A DNA stretch of 64,000 bases from Vulcanimicrobiota bacterium (GCA_017307785.1 JAFKGI010000004.1:238620-302619); one strand, 5' to 3'; positions 24,153-33,878 are shown, numbered from the stretch's first letter. A program made the numbers and translations. Notes: generated by a model not told the origin, from the sequence alone.

Positions 24153-25217
24153 TTGACCGCCGACACGGGCAGCACTCCTCTGATGGTCTGGAAAGTCCAG
24201 GCGGGTCCCACCGCCTACGAACATCTGCAGCAACACGGCTGGAACTGGCACGATTTTGAAGTGGTCATTGGCGCCTCGGCGGGTCCGCGCTGGCTGGTGC
24301 TCAGTGCCCTGGACCGCGTACTGGCTCCGCTCTTGCAGCAGCGCTCCACTCCGCTGCACTTGCTGGGCTCCTCCAGCGGAGCCTATCGATTCTCGGCCTA
24401 CGTGCAGAGCAACCCCGTGCAGGCCCTACAAAATCTGGAGCAGTCCTACATCGACGCCGACTGGTCGCCCATCCGCCCCCAGAACATGATTCGCGAGTCG
24501 GCCGTGGGCATCGTGCGCAGCTTTCTGGAGCGCAAACCGCTGGATCACCCCACCTATCGCCTGCATATCGTCACCTCGCTGTGTCACGGCTGGCTGGCCT
24601 GGCCGCAAAAGTGGGCTCAGATCGTGGCCCTGCTCTTCGGGGTCGCGCTCAACGCGGTTAGCCGGCAGAAATTGCAGTACATCGTCAAGCGCCTGCTCTT
24701 TTCCGACCCGCGCAATCCGCTGCCGGCCCGTCTGCACGACCTCCCGACCCTCAAGGCCGACCTGAACGAAGCCAATCACTTTGACGCGATTCTGGCCTCG
24801 GGGGCCATCCCCGTGCTGATTCCCGGAGAGCGCGATCTGCAGGGAGCCCCTCCCGGATTGCTGCGCGACGGCGGCCTGGTGGACTATCACTTTGATCAGT
24901 TTCATTTGCACGGAGAGGGGCTTATTCTCTATCCGCATTTTTCCGACAGTCTGCAGCCTGGTTGGCTGGAGCGCTATGGACGGCGCCGGCGCATCCCCCG
25001 CGAAGTGTTGGACCGGGTGGTGCTGCTCTCCCCGTCCCAAGAATGGCTGAAAAAGCTCCCGGGTGGCCGTATTCCGGAGCGCGAGGATGCTGCTCATCTG
25101 GGACAACGGGAAAGACGGCGCCTATGGAGTGAATCGGCGCGCCGCGGTCAGGATTTGGCGGAAGGCTGCTTGCCCGATCGTTTTTTACAAGATCTAACCA
25201 TTTTCCCCGCTGACTAA
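24153..25217 (+). CDS. Patatin-like phospholipase
   Basis: 354 residues from TTG at 24153; an ATG at 24183 is an alternative and neither has a well-spaced ribosome binding site. The serine elbow is LLGSSSGAYRFSA (GxSxG), the catalytic dyad Asp is in LLRDGGLVDYHF, and an oxyanion-hole-like Gly-rich stretch (IGASAGPRWLVL) precedes it. Patatins are Ser-Asp acyl hydrolases acting on membrane lipids. It follows the GH13 gene by 7 bases, so it is probably in the same transcript. There is no signal peptide. Confidence 0.75.
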   Translation: MTADTGSTPLMVWKVQAGPTAYEHLQQHGWNWHDFEVVIGASAGPRWLVLSALDRVLAPLLQQRSTPLHLLGSSSGAYRFSAYVQSNPVQALQNLEQSYIDADWSPIRPQNMIRESAVGIVRSFLERKPLDHPTYRLHIVTSLCHGWLAWPQKWAQIVALLFGVALNAVSRQKLQYIVKRLLFSDPRNPLPARLHDLPTLKADLNEANHFDAILASGAIPVLIPGERDLQGAPPGLLRDGGLVDYHFDQFHLHGEGLILYPHFSDSLQPGWLERYGRRRRIPREVLDRVVLLSPSQEWLKKLPGGRIPEREDAAHLGQRERRRLWSESARRGQDLAEGCLPDRFLQDLTIFPAD

Positions 25218-25291
25218 CGGCCGACAAGGATCTCCACGTACCCGCTGAGAAGGGTCAGCAAGAATCGTAACAAGAGTGTAAGATTTCAGGG

Positions 25292-25321
25292 TTGAATTCT
25301 TCACTCACTATAGTGTATAAA
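25292..25321 (+). promoter_or_regulatory. Sigma-70-like promoter for the FecR-domain gene
   Basis: TTGAAT (25292-25297) and TATAAA (25316-25321) are 18 bp apart in a locally AT-rich stretch, about 55 bases before the ATG. An alternative TATAGT at 25309 is too close to the -35. Confidence 0.55.
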
Positions 25322-25376
25322 AAGGACACGTTAGTAGGCCGGCGAAGGCCGAGCCAAACGCACAGGAGAAGAACCA

Positions 25377-26144
25377 ATGACATCTGCACAGCGCACTTTG
25401 AGCGGGCTGATTATGCTGGGACTGCTGAACGTAACCGTTCCGCTGGGTCTGGCCGCCAGCACTTCGCTCCCCAGCACGCCCGAGGGGTCGGTCGTGACCG
25501 GATCGCTGCAAACCCGTGGTAGTGAAGACGCTGCATGGACCGCAACCGAGGACAGCGCCAAGTCCCATTGGTTCAAAACCGATGCGCACTCCGAGGCCGT
25601 TCTGTCCTTCGCGGGCGACGTCCACATGCGGATGGCTCCCAACACGGTCGTGCACGTGGAATCCTCCAGCGACGCCGGCCTGTCGGTCGACGTTCCCCAG
25701 GGCGACGTGATGACGTCGGTTCCCTGGTCCGGCAAGACCACGGTCCATATGACCACCCCCAACGGTCAGGTCAATGCCACCGAAGGTAGCTTTATCGTCA
25801 AAGTTGAGAACCAGAAAGTGGCTCTCGAAGTGCTGGAAGGCAGCGCCAAGCTGGCCGGTGACAATGTCACCAGCGAGCAGCTCCCCGGTGTCGATATGAA
25901 AGAAATGGTGGCCGAACCCGGCCTCGTCGCTCAGGCCGAACCGGACGAGAACGGCGGCGGCTCGGACAAGAAGCCCGATGACCCCAACGAGAACGACGAT
26001 GATGCCGGCGACGACGGCACCACCGGTGCTATCATTGGTGGAACGGCTGGCACCGCCGGTCTGATCGCTTTGCTGACCAGAGGCACCAGCGATAAGGCGA
26101 CCACCTTCGCTACGGGCGGACCGCCCATCCCGGGAAGCCCCTAA
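25377..26144 (+). CDS. Secreted FecR-domain protein with acidic linker and C-terminal hydrophobic segment
   Basis: 255 residues, AGGAG upstream. Signal peptide MTSAQRTLSGLIMLGLLNVTVPLGLAAS. The middle shows the FecR/iron-dicitrate-type beta-sandwich pattern: SGSLQT…, LSFAGDVHMRMAPNTVVHVE, VDVPQGDVMTSV, MTTPNGQVNATEGSFIVKV and VLEGSAKL. Then comes a highly acidic linker (DDPNENDDDAGDDG) and a Gly/Ala-rich hydrophobic helix (AIIGGTAGTAGLIALL). In FecR the domain transduces a signal to a sigma factor; here there is no sigma or TonB gene nearby, so a structural periplasmic role is equally likely. It has its own promoter and terminator. Confidence 0.75.
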   Translation: MTSAQRTLSGLIMLGLLNVTVPLGLAASTSLPSTPEGSVVTGSLQTRGSEDAAWTATEDSAKSHWFKTDAHSEAVLSFAGDVHMRMAPNTVVHVESSSDAGLSVDVPQGDVMTSVPWSGKTTVHMTTPNGQVNATEGSFIVKVENQKVALEVLEGSAKLAGDNVTSEQLPGVDMKEMVAEPGLVAQAEPDENGGGSDKKPDDPNENDDDAGDDGTTGAIIGGTAGTAGLIALLTRGTSDKATTFATGGPPIPGSP

Positions 26145-26165
26145 GCAGGCCCTCTCGTCACAAAG

Positions 26166-26199
26166 AAACCCCGGTCACGTTTGAGGCCGGGGTTTTTTT
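26166..26199 (+). terminator. Rho-independent terminator after the FecR-domain gene
   Basis: AAACCCCGG / CCGGGGTTT stem (9 bp) with a 12-base loop, followed by a T-run to 26199. The reverse strand also ends T-rich, so it may serve the convergent gene as well. Confidence 0.9.
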
Positions 26200-27136
26200 A
26201 TGCTTGCGCGACCTTGCTCAGGGCCTCGTCGCGGCGTTGTCGATGCACTGGTTGGCCCGGCTCCAGTTCGAAGGCGGCACCGAAGAAGTCGGCGGCCATC
26301 TGCCATTCCTGACGGTGGCTGAAGAGGTAGCCCAGGAACGAGAACGTCAGTGGATTTCCAGAAAAGAGCCGAAGCGACCGCAGCCAGAATCCCTCGGCCT
26401 GATCTAAGAGGCCCAGTTGGAAAGCGTGGAAACCGGCAAAGGTCATCAAGTCATGGCGCTCCGGACAAGCATCGACGACTCGGGTATAGAAACGGAGGGC
26501 CTCGGGATGTTGCCCCCGCTCGCCGGCCACCAGTGCGCGTACGTAGGCGGCGAAAAGCGATTCTCCCTCGGATTCCGCGGGCAGGTCGGGCAATTCACCC
26601 CGTCCTACCTGTTCCAGGGCTCGGTCCCAGGGGTCTTCGAGGTTCAAGCCCACGCCGGATTCCGACTCTCCGCCGTTCGACGTTCCTCTTTGGGGAACCG
26701 TGCGCAACTGGAAGTCGCGACTCAATTCCCGGAGCCGCAGAGCTCCGGGGACCACCCGATAGTAGTCAGCGGCCGGAAATTCGCGGTCTTTTCCTACAAA
26801 AACACACTCGGAGGGCAGTCGAGTGCCGCCGGCGCGGTAATGCCCGAAGACGCGACACGAGAAGGGGCGGATGGTATAGACACGGCATCCCTCGGGTCCC
26901 AGATTTGGACAGACGGGAAACACATAGTCGCCGTCCGCCCCTCGTTCCCGAGCGGCATAGCGGGCAAAATCCTCTCCCGCTTCCCCCAGCACGGCCAACT
27001 CCAGCCGGGTCACGTTCTGGCGAGTTAGCCCTGAAGCAGTGCAGCAGATGCGGCAGGAACCGCACAGATTCTCTGTTGGAGGACTCTCCAAAAACTGATA
27101 AAGCTCGAGCAGTTGCTGTTCGAGCGAGGAGTCCAA
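26198..27136 (-). CDS. YkgJ-type cysteine cluster protein with TPR tail
   Basis: 312 residues. The N-terminal half has the zinc/iron-chelating CxxCxxCC family pattern: LCGSCRICCTASGL, then VCPNLGPEGCRVYTIRPFSCRVFGHY. Eight or so conserved Cys probably bind a metal cluster. The C-terminal half (~170-312) is a TPR-like helical repeat (HPEALRFYTRVVDACPERHDLMTFAGFHAFQLGLLDQAEGFW). The function of the YkgJ family is unknown. It ends on the bidirectional terminator and lies 2 bases downstream of the epimerase gene, so it is in that operon. Confidence 0.7.
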   Translation of the reverse strand: MDSSLEQQLLELYQFLESPPTENLCGSCRICCTASGLTRQNVTRLELAVLGEAGEDFARYAARERGADGDYVFPVCPNLGPEGCRVYTIRPFSCRVFGHYRAGGTRLPSECVFVGKDREFPAADYYRVVPGALRLRELSRDFQLRTVPQRGTSNGGESESGVGLNLEDPWDRALEQVGRGELPDLPAESEGESLFAAYVRALVAGERGQHPEALRFYTRVVDACPERHDLMTFAGFHAFQLGLLDQAEGFWLRSLRLFSGNPLTFSFLGYLFSHRQEWQMAADFFGAAFELEPGQPVHRQRRDEALSKVAQA

Positions 27137-27138
27137 GT

Positions 27139-28206
27139 TTAGCTCAAAGTCTCGGAAGGTAGGCGAGCCGGCGCTTCTACTCCCTGAGCGTACCAGGCGG
27201 CCGCTCGGCCCAGTCCCTGGCGCACGGAGAATTCCGGCTTGTATCCGAGTAGTTTCTGAGCCTTGGAAATATCGGCCAGCGAGTGTCGCACGTCGCCAGC
27301 GCGAAATTCCTGGTAGACCGGTTTACTCTCCCGCACGTCCCGGCCCAGCGCTTTCAGGTTGTCCATAATCAGTTCATGCAACTGATTCAGAGTGGTGCTC
27401 TGGCCATAAGCGATGTTGAAGATCTGGTCCATGGCGGCAGGGTTGGTGGTCGTGGCCGCCAACAGGTTGGCCTGGACCACATTGTCGACAAAGCAAAAGT
27501 CTCGGCTGGTTTCGCCGTCACCGTTGATAGTGATGGTTTTGCTTTCGAGAGCATCAGTAAACCAGCGGGGAATCACGGCCGCGTAGGCTCCGTTGGGATC
27601 CTGGCGCGGGCCAAAGACGTTGAAATAGCGCAGTCCGATAGTCTGGAAGCCGTAGCAGCGGGCGAAGACTTGAGCATACATCTCGTTGACCAGCTTGGTC
27701 ACGGCATAAGGGGAAAGCGGGCGCCCAATGCGGTCTTCGATCTTGGGTAGATCCGGGTGGTCCCCGTAGGTGGAGCTGGAGGCGGCGTAGACAAAGCTGG
27801 GCACGCCGGCGTCGCGAGCCGCTACCAGCATGTTGAGAAAGCCGGAAATATTGGATTCATGGGTGGCGATGGGGTTGTCGATCGATCTAGGGACGGATCC
27901 AACGGCGGCTTGATGGAGAACGTGGTCGACTCCCTGACAAACCTGGCGGCAGGTTTCTAGCTCGCGGATATCTCCCTGCACCCACCTAAAATTCTGCCAC
28001 TGCTCCGTAGAGACCAGCGAGCGCACCATCTCCAGGTTGGCCATGCTCCCCGTTGAAAGGTTGTCCAGACCGCAGACATTCTGGTCCAGCTTCAGCAGAT
28101 ACTCCACCAGGTTGCTGCCGACGAAGCCAGCTGCCCCGGTGATCAGCCAGCTTCTGGGCTGCGCCCGCAGGCGCTGCACAAAGGCCTGTTCCATCCAGAG
28201 ACTCAT
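27139..28206 (-). CDS. UDP-N-acetylglucosamine/glucuronate 4-epimerase-type SDR (WbpP/TviC-like)
   Basis: 355 residues. Extended SDR: NAD motif [40 protein letters not shown], the catalytic SSSTYGD and YAVTK (Tyr-x3-Lys), and [21 protein letters not shown]. The 'GSVPRSI' and '[11 protein letters not shown]' blocks match WbpP/TviC, which interconvert UDP-GlcNAc/GalNAc or their uronic acids for surface polysaccharide. A second ATG four codons in (28194) could also be the start. It works with UDP-glucose dehydrogenase and GT genes further right. Confidence 0.88.
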   Translation of the reverse strand: MSLWMEQAFVQRLRAQPRSWLITGAAGFVGSNLVEYLLKLDQNVCGLDNLSTGSMANLEMVRSLVSTEQWQNFRWVQGDIRELETCRQVCQGVDHVLHQAAVGSVPRSIDNPIATHESNISGFLNMLVAARDAGVPSFVYAASSSTYGDHPDLPKIEDRIGRPLSPYAVTKLVNEMYAQVFARCYGFQTIGLRYFNVFGPRQDPNGAYAAVIPRWFTDALESKTITINGDGETSRDFCFVDNVVQANLLAATTTNPAAMDQIFNIAYGQSTTLNQLHELIMDNLKALGRDVRESKPVYQEFRAGDVRHSLADISKAQKLLGYKPEFSVRQGLGRAAAWYAQGVEAPARLPSETLS

Positions 28207-28296
28207 TCTTTGCTTGTTCCGCCAAGGCTCGGCTTCTACCTGTTGGCAGGAATTAGCCTATAACCACTAGTTGGCTGGTAAATTCCGGCCGGTAGC

Positions 28297-30510
28297 TCAC
28301 GGAGCGAGGGGTAGCCAGAATGTCACACGCGTCCCTTCTACCTGTGGTCGAGTAACCAGATCCCATCGGCCTCCCAGGCGCCGGCAGGCCTGATCTACGG
28401 TGGCCAGTCCCAGCCCCATATTGGTTCCGATGGTTTTGGTTGTAAAGAAAGCTTCACCCAGGCGCGAGCGCACTTCCGCGGGCACGCCCGGGCCGCTGTC
28501 CTGTACGCACACCCAGGCCTGATGGCCTTCCTGGCCCCAACTCAGAGCCACCGCCGAACCGGTTTCCAGGGCATTGACCAGTACCGGTAGCACCGCCCTC
28601 TCCAGTTCCGTTCGTGAGGCCACCAGCACCAGGCTGGCGGGGCCGCAGGTGCGCACGCCGTGGAGTTCGGGCAGTTGCGCCAGCAGTTCGCGCAACACCT
28701 GAACCAGGTCGAGACTAATCTCCAGCTGAGCCTCTTGAATCGAGAGTTGCCGGAGTTTGTCGATGATATCCTGGGCTCGCTGGCAGGCCTGCAGGGCGGC
28801 ATTGACCTTGCTGCCGGCTCCCGAGCGCACGGCCGATTCCAGGGCCAGACGGGCGGCCGCCAGCGGACTATTGAGCTCGTGGGCCACACCCGCCGACATT
28901 TGCGCCACCGCCAGCGTTTTCTGGGCCTGCAGCCACAAGCCGCGAGACTGTTCGAGTTGAGCGAAGAGACGAGCGCGTCCGAGTGAACTGAGGAACAACT
29001 GGCCCAGACCGTGCACCACCTGGAGCTGCTGGGGAGTCACCAATTCCTGACCGGTAAAGGCCAGCACCAGGAGCTGGCGGTTGCGCACCGGCAGGGCGAT
29101 GACGTTGTCGGCTTCGTTCCAGGGCACCGGCCAGCGAGCCCGGTCGGGCCAGGCCAGGTAGCCTGCCCCGGACAAGCCCTGGGCCCAGGCCAGCACGGCC
29201 CCGGGCGGCTCCAGTCCCCAGCTGGTCAAGACCTGGCCTTCGTCCAGCCAGCCGGCCGCCTGCAGCTGGAAACACAGACCCAGACAGCTCAGCAGCTCTT
29301 CCCAAAGCGGCTGCAGCTCCAACGGCTGCAGCAGGCGCTGGGCGCAGTGTAGCAGATAAGCCAGCGAGTCCAGGTAGATACGCAGGTTTTGGGCCTGCTG
29401 TTGTTGCTGCTTCTGCAAATAGGCGGAGTGCAGCCCGCGCAACCAGGGACGTAGCACTTCCACCACCCGACTCAGGCGGGCGAAGTCTTCGGCCTGCCAG
29501 CCCGTCTGAGCGCGCCCCAGATAAAGCCAGCAGCCTTCCAGCGGCAGCAGTACCGCCTGACTTTCGGCTTCCAACCAGGGCGGATGCAGCACCTGGGGCA
29601 GACTGTCCAGGGGGCGACCGTCCCGCCACAGGGCCACCGTTTCCAGACGGGAGCTATCTGGGGAGGAAACCCAAAGGCAGTCCAGGTTTTCGCCGTAGAG
29701 GGCGCCACTGCGCAGCTGCAGCCACGGGCCCAGCCATTCGCCCAGCAGAGGGCCGATCTGCTGGATATCCTGCACATACGACAGGCGCTCCTGGAGCAGC
29801 TGCAAATGGCCGCGTTCCTGAGCTGAGACCTGCAGGGCCCGCTGATTGCGATCCCGTTCCCAGAGAGCGCGACGCAGTTCGTCCTGGGTTTGGGTCAGGG
29901 ATTCCAGGGCCTTTTGGGCGCTCTCGGCCTGCACGCGAAAAACCGCGTTCTGGGCCCCCCAGCACAGGCCCAACAAGCCGGGTAGCCAGAGCAGCTTGAG
30001 GTATTCCGGTCCCTGCAGCCAGAGGGCGGCGCAGCAAATCCACCAGGCTGCCCAACGCAGCGGAGCCAGGTTGAGCTCCAGGCGCAGCCACTGGGAATAG
30101 CGCCGTCCACAGGCTTCGCGAGCCAGCCAGTGGAGCAGGCGGGCCTGAATGGCCAGCATCACCGCACCGCTCACCACCGGCCCCAATTTCCAAAGAGGCG
30201 CTAGAAAACAGAGGGCCAGCGAGTCGGCCGTCAGCTCCCAGGCACGCGGCCGACGGGTCAGGGCGGTGAGAGCCAGCACCAGCAGCACGGGGCCCAGCAG
30301 GTTGCTTCCCCAGCAGACCAGTCCCCAGCCCAGATGCAGCTGGAATGAGCCGAAGTAGGGGATGGGACGGGCCGCGCCTTGCAGCACCAGCGTCCCCAGC
30401 AGCCAGACCCCCACGGTCCACTGGCCGGGCCACTGCGGTGGCACGAAAAGAAGCTCCATTCCACCCAGCAGGGCTGTAGCCAGCAGGTAACCGAAGGAAA
30501 GACGCGCCAC
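28297..30510 (-). CDS. Membrane-bound sensor histidine kinase
   Basis: 737 residues. The N-terminal ~190 residues contain several transmembrane helices (e.g. LLATALLGGMELLFV, LLGPVLLVLALTALT, LLWLPGLLGLCWG). Then a coiled coil, two GAF-like sensory segments (~240-350 and ~385-510), a Gln-rich linker (QKQQQQQAQN), HisKA with the His in AGVAHELNSPLAA, and HATPase_c with LPVLVNALE, DSGPGVP, FFTTK and GLGLATV. The GVAHELNxPL type is that of NtrB-like kinases. It is divergent (50 bases) from the receiver/BTAD regulator, its likely partner. Confidence 0.85.
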   Translation of the reverse strand: MARLSFGYLLATALLGGMELLFVPPQWPGQWTVGVWLLGTLVLQGAARPIPYFGSFQLHLGWGLVCWGSNLLGPVLLVLALTALTRRPRAWELTADSLALCFLAPLWKLGPVVSGAVMLAIQARLLHWLAREACGRRYSQWLRLELNLAPLRWAAWWICCAALWLQGPEYLKLLWLPGLLGLCWGAQNAVFRVQAESAQKALESLTQTQDELRRALWERDRNQRALQVSAQERGHLQLLQERLSYVQDIQQIGPLLGEWLGPWLQLRSGALYGENLDCLWVSSPDSSRLETVALWRDGRPLDSLPQVLHPPWLEAESQAVLLPLEGCWLYLGRAQTGWQAEDFARLSRVVEVLRPWLRGLHSAYLQKQQQQQAQNLRIYLDSLAYLLHCAQRLLQPLELQPLWEELLSCLGLCFQLQAAGWLDEGQVLTSWGLEPPGAVLAWAQGLSGAGYLAWPDRARWPVPWNEADNVIALPVRNRQLLVLAFTGQELVTPQQLQVVHGLGQLFLSSLGRARLFAQLEQSRGLWLQAQKTLAVAQMSAGVAHELNSPLAAARLALESAVRSGAGSKVNAALQACQRAQDIIDKLRQLSIQEAQLEISLDLVQVLRELLAQLPELHGVRTCGPASLVLVASRTELERAVLPVLVNALETGSAVALSWGQEGHQAWVCVQDSGPGVPAEVRSRLGEAFFTTKTIGTNMGLGLATVDQACRRLGGRWDLVTRPQVEGTRVTFWLPLAP

Positions 30511-30560
30511 CCGAGTGGGTTCGCTCCGGGTCTTGGATTTCCCCAGGGGGTTTTGAGAGC

Positions 30561-32795
30561 TTGAAAAGTCAGATTCTGGTGCTGGAGGACGATCCCGACC
30601 TGCGCGCCATGCTCAGCGAAGTTTTGAGCGACGAAGGCTACGAAGTGACCACTCTGGCCGCCGGTGAGGAAGCCATCCGCCTGGCCGCCCAACAGAACTT
30701 CGATCTGCTGGTGACCGACGTGCGCATGCCCGGCGTCGACGGCCTGGAAGCCCTGCGCCAGTTGCGCACTCAGCAACCCAATCTCGGTAGCCTGGTTGTG
30801 TCCGGCTATACGACCGAGGCCGAAACCTTGCGCGCCCTGCAGTTGAATGTGGGCGCCTATCTCAAGAAGCCCTTTTCTCTCGGCGATTTGCTCCAGCGGG
30901 TTCGCCAGATCCTGGAGGAAAGGGCCGAGCGCTTACGCCAGACGCAGCAGACTCAGTCCTTGCAGCGCTCCCTCAACTGGTGCCTGGATAGCGCCGCTCG
31001 CACGCTCCATTCCAATGCTTACGAATCGGGTCAGCTGGCCTTTTATCTGGCTCAGCGACTCCATCTGCCGTTGCCCGCGGCTCAATCTCTGCGCCAGGCG
31101 GCCATGGTCAGCTGGGCCGAGCTGGGAGAACTGCATCATTTGCCGGCTGCGAGTCGCAACGACGGTCTGGGCTTAGGGCCCTGTTGGGAGATGCTCAACG
31201 CTCCAGAGCATTCGCTGGAGAAGCAGATTTTGCGGGCGGTGCACTGGCTGTGCGCGCACGAGGAAAGTCCCGACCCGGTCAGTTGCCCGGCCGATCTGCC
31301 GGAAGAGCTGCAGGTGATTCTTCGCAAAGAGGACCTGCGCGGCTCGACCGAGGTGCTGGCCGCTCGCGCCTTGGAGCGCTACGAATCGGGTCAGCGCAAC
31401 CAGCTTCTGCCGTTGCTGGCTCTGGCCCAGACCCTGGAGGATCAGGGACATTTAGAGTCGGCTCGCGGCGCCTATGAGCATCTTCTGCAGCAAAGCGAGT
31501 TGGAGGAGCCGACCCGACTGCAGATTTTACTGGGCCTGGCGCGCACCCATTGGAAGTTGCAGCGCCCCGACTGGTATGAGCATTTGAAGCAGGCCGAGTT
31601 GCTCAGCCGGGCTTTGAGTTCCAGCCTGGGGGGCGAATTGCGCTGGGCCATTGCCAAGCTGCTGCGCGCTTCTCAGCATCCTTCGGCCCCGGCCTATTTG
31701 GCACAACTGGAAGGGTCCTTGCAGCGTCCGGTCGACCGGGCTAAGGTGCGGCTGGCGGCGGGGGTAGATGTTCAGGCCGCTCAGTTGCTGCTGCAGCCGG
31801 CCCAGCGCTCGCTGCTGCACGCCGAACAGGACTGGATTCTGGATGCCCTCTGGGCCTGCGCCCCCCAGATGGAGCCGAGCGCCCTCTGGTGTCGCCTGGC
31901 CGGGGAATTCCCTCAGAAAGCGCCGCATTCCGAGGTCTTGCTGCAGTCGCTGGAAGCTTTCCCCCATCTGGCGCCGCCTGCCCTGGTGGAAGCGCTGGCT
32001 CAGCGACCCAGCGCCGGTCCGCGCGAAGCCCAGCTGAAGGGGCGCACTCAGGGAAGCAGTGGTCCGCTTTACCTGCACTTTCGCTCTTTTGGCACTTTCG
32101 AGGTGAGCGTCAACGGCCAGCGTGTGGGTGAAAAGCTCTTCAAGACCCACAAGTTTCGCTACGTGCTGGCTTATCTATTGTCGCGTCGGGGACAGCCGGT
32201 CAGCGAAGACGTGCTGGTCGAGGAGTTCTGGCCCAACTCCAAGGACGCCGGCAAGAGCAGCATCTACGCGGCCACCACCGCCATTCGCCGAGCTTTGCGC
32301 GAGGGAGCGGGGGAAGCGGACATCATTCGCCGCGAGGGAGATCTGTTGCGATTTGATCCGGACCTTCCGATCTGGCACGATCTGGATGAGTTCGAGTCGG
32401 GTCTGGGGCGGCTGGGACAGAACTTGGAAGAAGATCGGCAGACCCTGCAGCTTTACACCGGGCCTTATTTGCAGGGCTGCTACCTGGACTGGGCCCTGCG
32501 CCTGCGTTCTCAGTTGGAGGAAAAGGCCTTGCGCTGTATCCAGAGTCTGGTGACCCGCACCCTGGAGAGCGACCCCCACCAAGCGGTGGAACTGGCCGGT
32601 CAGGGACTGGAGCTCGATCCTCTTTCCCAGGAGCTGCACGGACTGCGCATGCGCGCCTACCTGAGCTTGAATCAGCCCGAGAACGGCATCCGCCAGTTCC
32701 AGCAATGCTCCAACATTTTGCGCAAAGAGCTGGGTATCGAGCCTCTCACCTCGCTGATCGAACTCTACCAGCGCTGCCGCATCGCCTTACCCTAG
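30561..32795 (+). CDS. Response regulator with degenerate HD-GYP, TPR and winged-helix/BTAD output
   Basis: 744 residues from TTG. Receiver (1-120) with EDD, phospho-Asp53 in LLVTDVRMPG and Lys in YLKKPF. Residues ~140-260 align by pattern with an HD-GYP domain (SGQLAFYLAQRLHLPLPAAQSLRQAAM…) but the HDxGK active site reads SWAELGE, so it cannot be a c-di-GMP phosphodiesterase. TPR-like helices follow (~280-490). Residues ~500-600 are an OmpR-type winged helix (LHFRSFGTFEVSVNGQRVG…) and the end is a BTAD domain. It is a phosphorylation-controlled SARP-type regulator. Confidence 0.82.
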   Translation: MKSQILVLEDDPDLRAMLSEVLSDEGYEVTTLAAGEEAIRLAAQQNFDLLVTDVRMPGVDGLEALRQLRTQQPNLGSLVVSGYTTEAETLRALQLNVGAYLKKPFSLGDLLQRVRQILEERAERLRQTQQTQSLQRSLNWCLDSAARTLHSNAYESGQLAFYLAQRLHLPLPAAQSLRQAAMVSWAELGELHHLPAASRNDGLGLGPCWEMLNAPEHSLEKQILRAVHWLCAHEESPDPVSCPADLPEELQVILRKEDLRGSTEVLAARALERYESGQRNQLLPLLALAQTLEDQGHLESARGAYEHLLQQSELEEPTRLQILLGLARTHWKLQRPDWYEHLKQAELLSRALSSSLGGELRWAIAKLLRASQHPSAPAYLAQLEGSLQRPVDRAKVRLAAGVDVQAAQLLLQPAQRSLLHAEQDWILDALWACAPQMEPSALWCRLAGEFPQKAPHSEVLLQSLEAFPHLAPPALVEALAQRPSAGPREAQLKGRTQGSSGPLYLHFRSFGTFEVSVNGQRVGEKLFKTHKFRYVLAYLLSRRGQPVSEDVLVEEFWPNSKDAGKSSIYAATTAIRRALREGAGEADIIRREGDLLRFDPDLPIWHDLDEFESGLGRLGQNLEEDRQTLQLYTGPYLQGCYLDWALRLRSQLEEKALRCIQSLVTRTLESDPHQAVELAGQGLELDPLSQELHGLRMRAYLSLNQPENGIRQFQQCSNILRKELGIEPLTSLIELYQRCRIALP

Positions 32796-33862
32796 AGGGT
32801 CTGCAGCTGCGAGTAGAGCGGCAACATGACCGAGAGCAGAAAAAAGAGCACCAGGCAGGCCAGGAATAGCAGTAGAACCGGCTCCAGCGCTTGTTGCAGC
32901 ACCTGGAAGCGGTAGACGACCTCGTCTTCCAGGAACTGGCCGGTCCGGTAGAAGGCCGGCTCGAGACTGCCGATTTCCTCGCAGCCGCCCACCAGGCTGG
33001 GCAGAATCGGTCCGTAGAGGTCGCGGCGCTCGCCCATGGCCCAACCTAGCGACTCGGCTTCTTCCACGGCTTTGCGCAGGCGGCGCTCGTCGGCGAAAAT
33101 CCAGGGATTGCCGCTGGCTTGAGCGGAGAGGTGGAGCATTTTCAGCAGATCGGTGCCGCCGCGCAACAGCACCTGGGCGGCCGCGCAGTAGCGCACCAGC
33201 GAGCAGTCGCGCAGGGCCGGGCCGACCACGGGTAGCGGCAGCAGCCAGCCCCAGATGCGCCGGCGCATCGCCTCGGATGGGTTGCGCCAGAAATGAATGC
33301 CGCCTCCGAGTCCACCTGCAATGACGGCCACCATGGCGAACACGCCCAGCGGTTGGCGGATGGCCCCGACAAAGGCCATGAGCAGTCGGGTAGGGAGCGG
33401 CAGCTGGCCGTTGCCCACCAGACCGGCCAGAATGCCGGGCAGAATCGAGTAGCAAAGCCAGATCGACATGACCAGGGTAAGGGTCAGCACGAAGGCCGGA
33501 TACATCAAGGCGGCCCGCAGCTGCGATTGCTGACGTCCGTCGCGCTCCTGCCACTCGGCCAGCTGGGTCAGACTGGCGTGCAGCTGGCCCGTCATCTCCG
33601 AGACTTTCAGCACCGAGACGAAAGTGGATTCAAAGATGCGCGGGAAGCGATTGCAGGCCGCCGACAGACTGCGCCCGGACTGGAGATCGCGGGAGATGGA
33701 CCAGAGCACCTCGGCCAAGACCGGGTGGTCGGCCTGTTCGAGCAGCACTTCCAGACAGCGCACCAGGGACACCCCGGAGCCGAAAAGCACCGCAAGATGA
33801 CGGGTAAACTGCAGGATATGCTGCGAAGGCAGACGGGCCCGCGCCATCCATTGCGCGTCCAT
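32792..33862 (-). CDS. Type II secretion/type IV pilus inner-membrane platform protein (GspF/PilC family)
   Basis: About 356 residues from ATG at 33862, where GGGGCGG precedes the start; longer frames extend to 33958 but overlap a small upstream frame. Two T2SSF domains: N-terminal FTRHLAVLFGSGVSLVRCLEVL with SISRDLQSGRSLSAA, and C-terminal CAAAQVLLRGGTDLLKML with GEEIG-like CEEIGSLEPAF. Three membrane segments include FVLTLTLVMSIWLCYSILPG and VLLLFLACLVLFFLLSVMLP. It anchors the GspE/PilB ATPase in pseudopilus assembly. No other T2SS gene is in the window, so it is an orphan here. Confidence 0.85.
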   Translation of the reverse strand: MDAQWMARARLPSQHILQFTRHLAVLFGSGVSLVRCLEVLLEQADHPVLAEVLWSISRDLQSGRSLSAACNRFPRIFESTFVSVLKVSEMTGQLHASLTQLAEWQERDGRQQSQLRAALMYPAFVLTLTLVMSIWLCYSILPGILAGLVGNGQLPLPTRLLMAFVGAIRQPLGVFAMVAVIAGGLGGGIHFWRNPSEAMRRRIWGWLLPLPVVGPALRDCSLVRYCAAAQVLLRGGTDLLKMLHLSAQASGNPWIFADERRLRKAVEEAESLGWAMGERRDLYGPILPSLVGGCEEIGSLEPAFYRTGQFLEDEVVYRFQVLQQALEPVLLLFLACLVLFFLLSVMLPLYSQLQTL

Positions 33863-33878
33863 CCGCCCCAGGCCGCGG

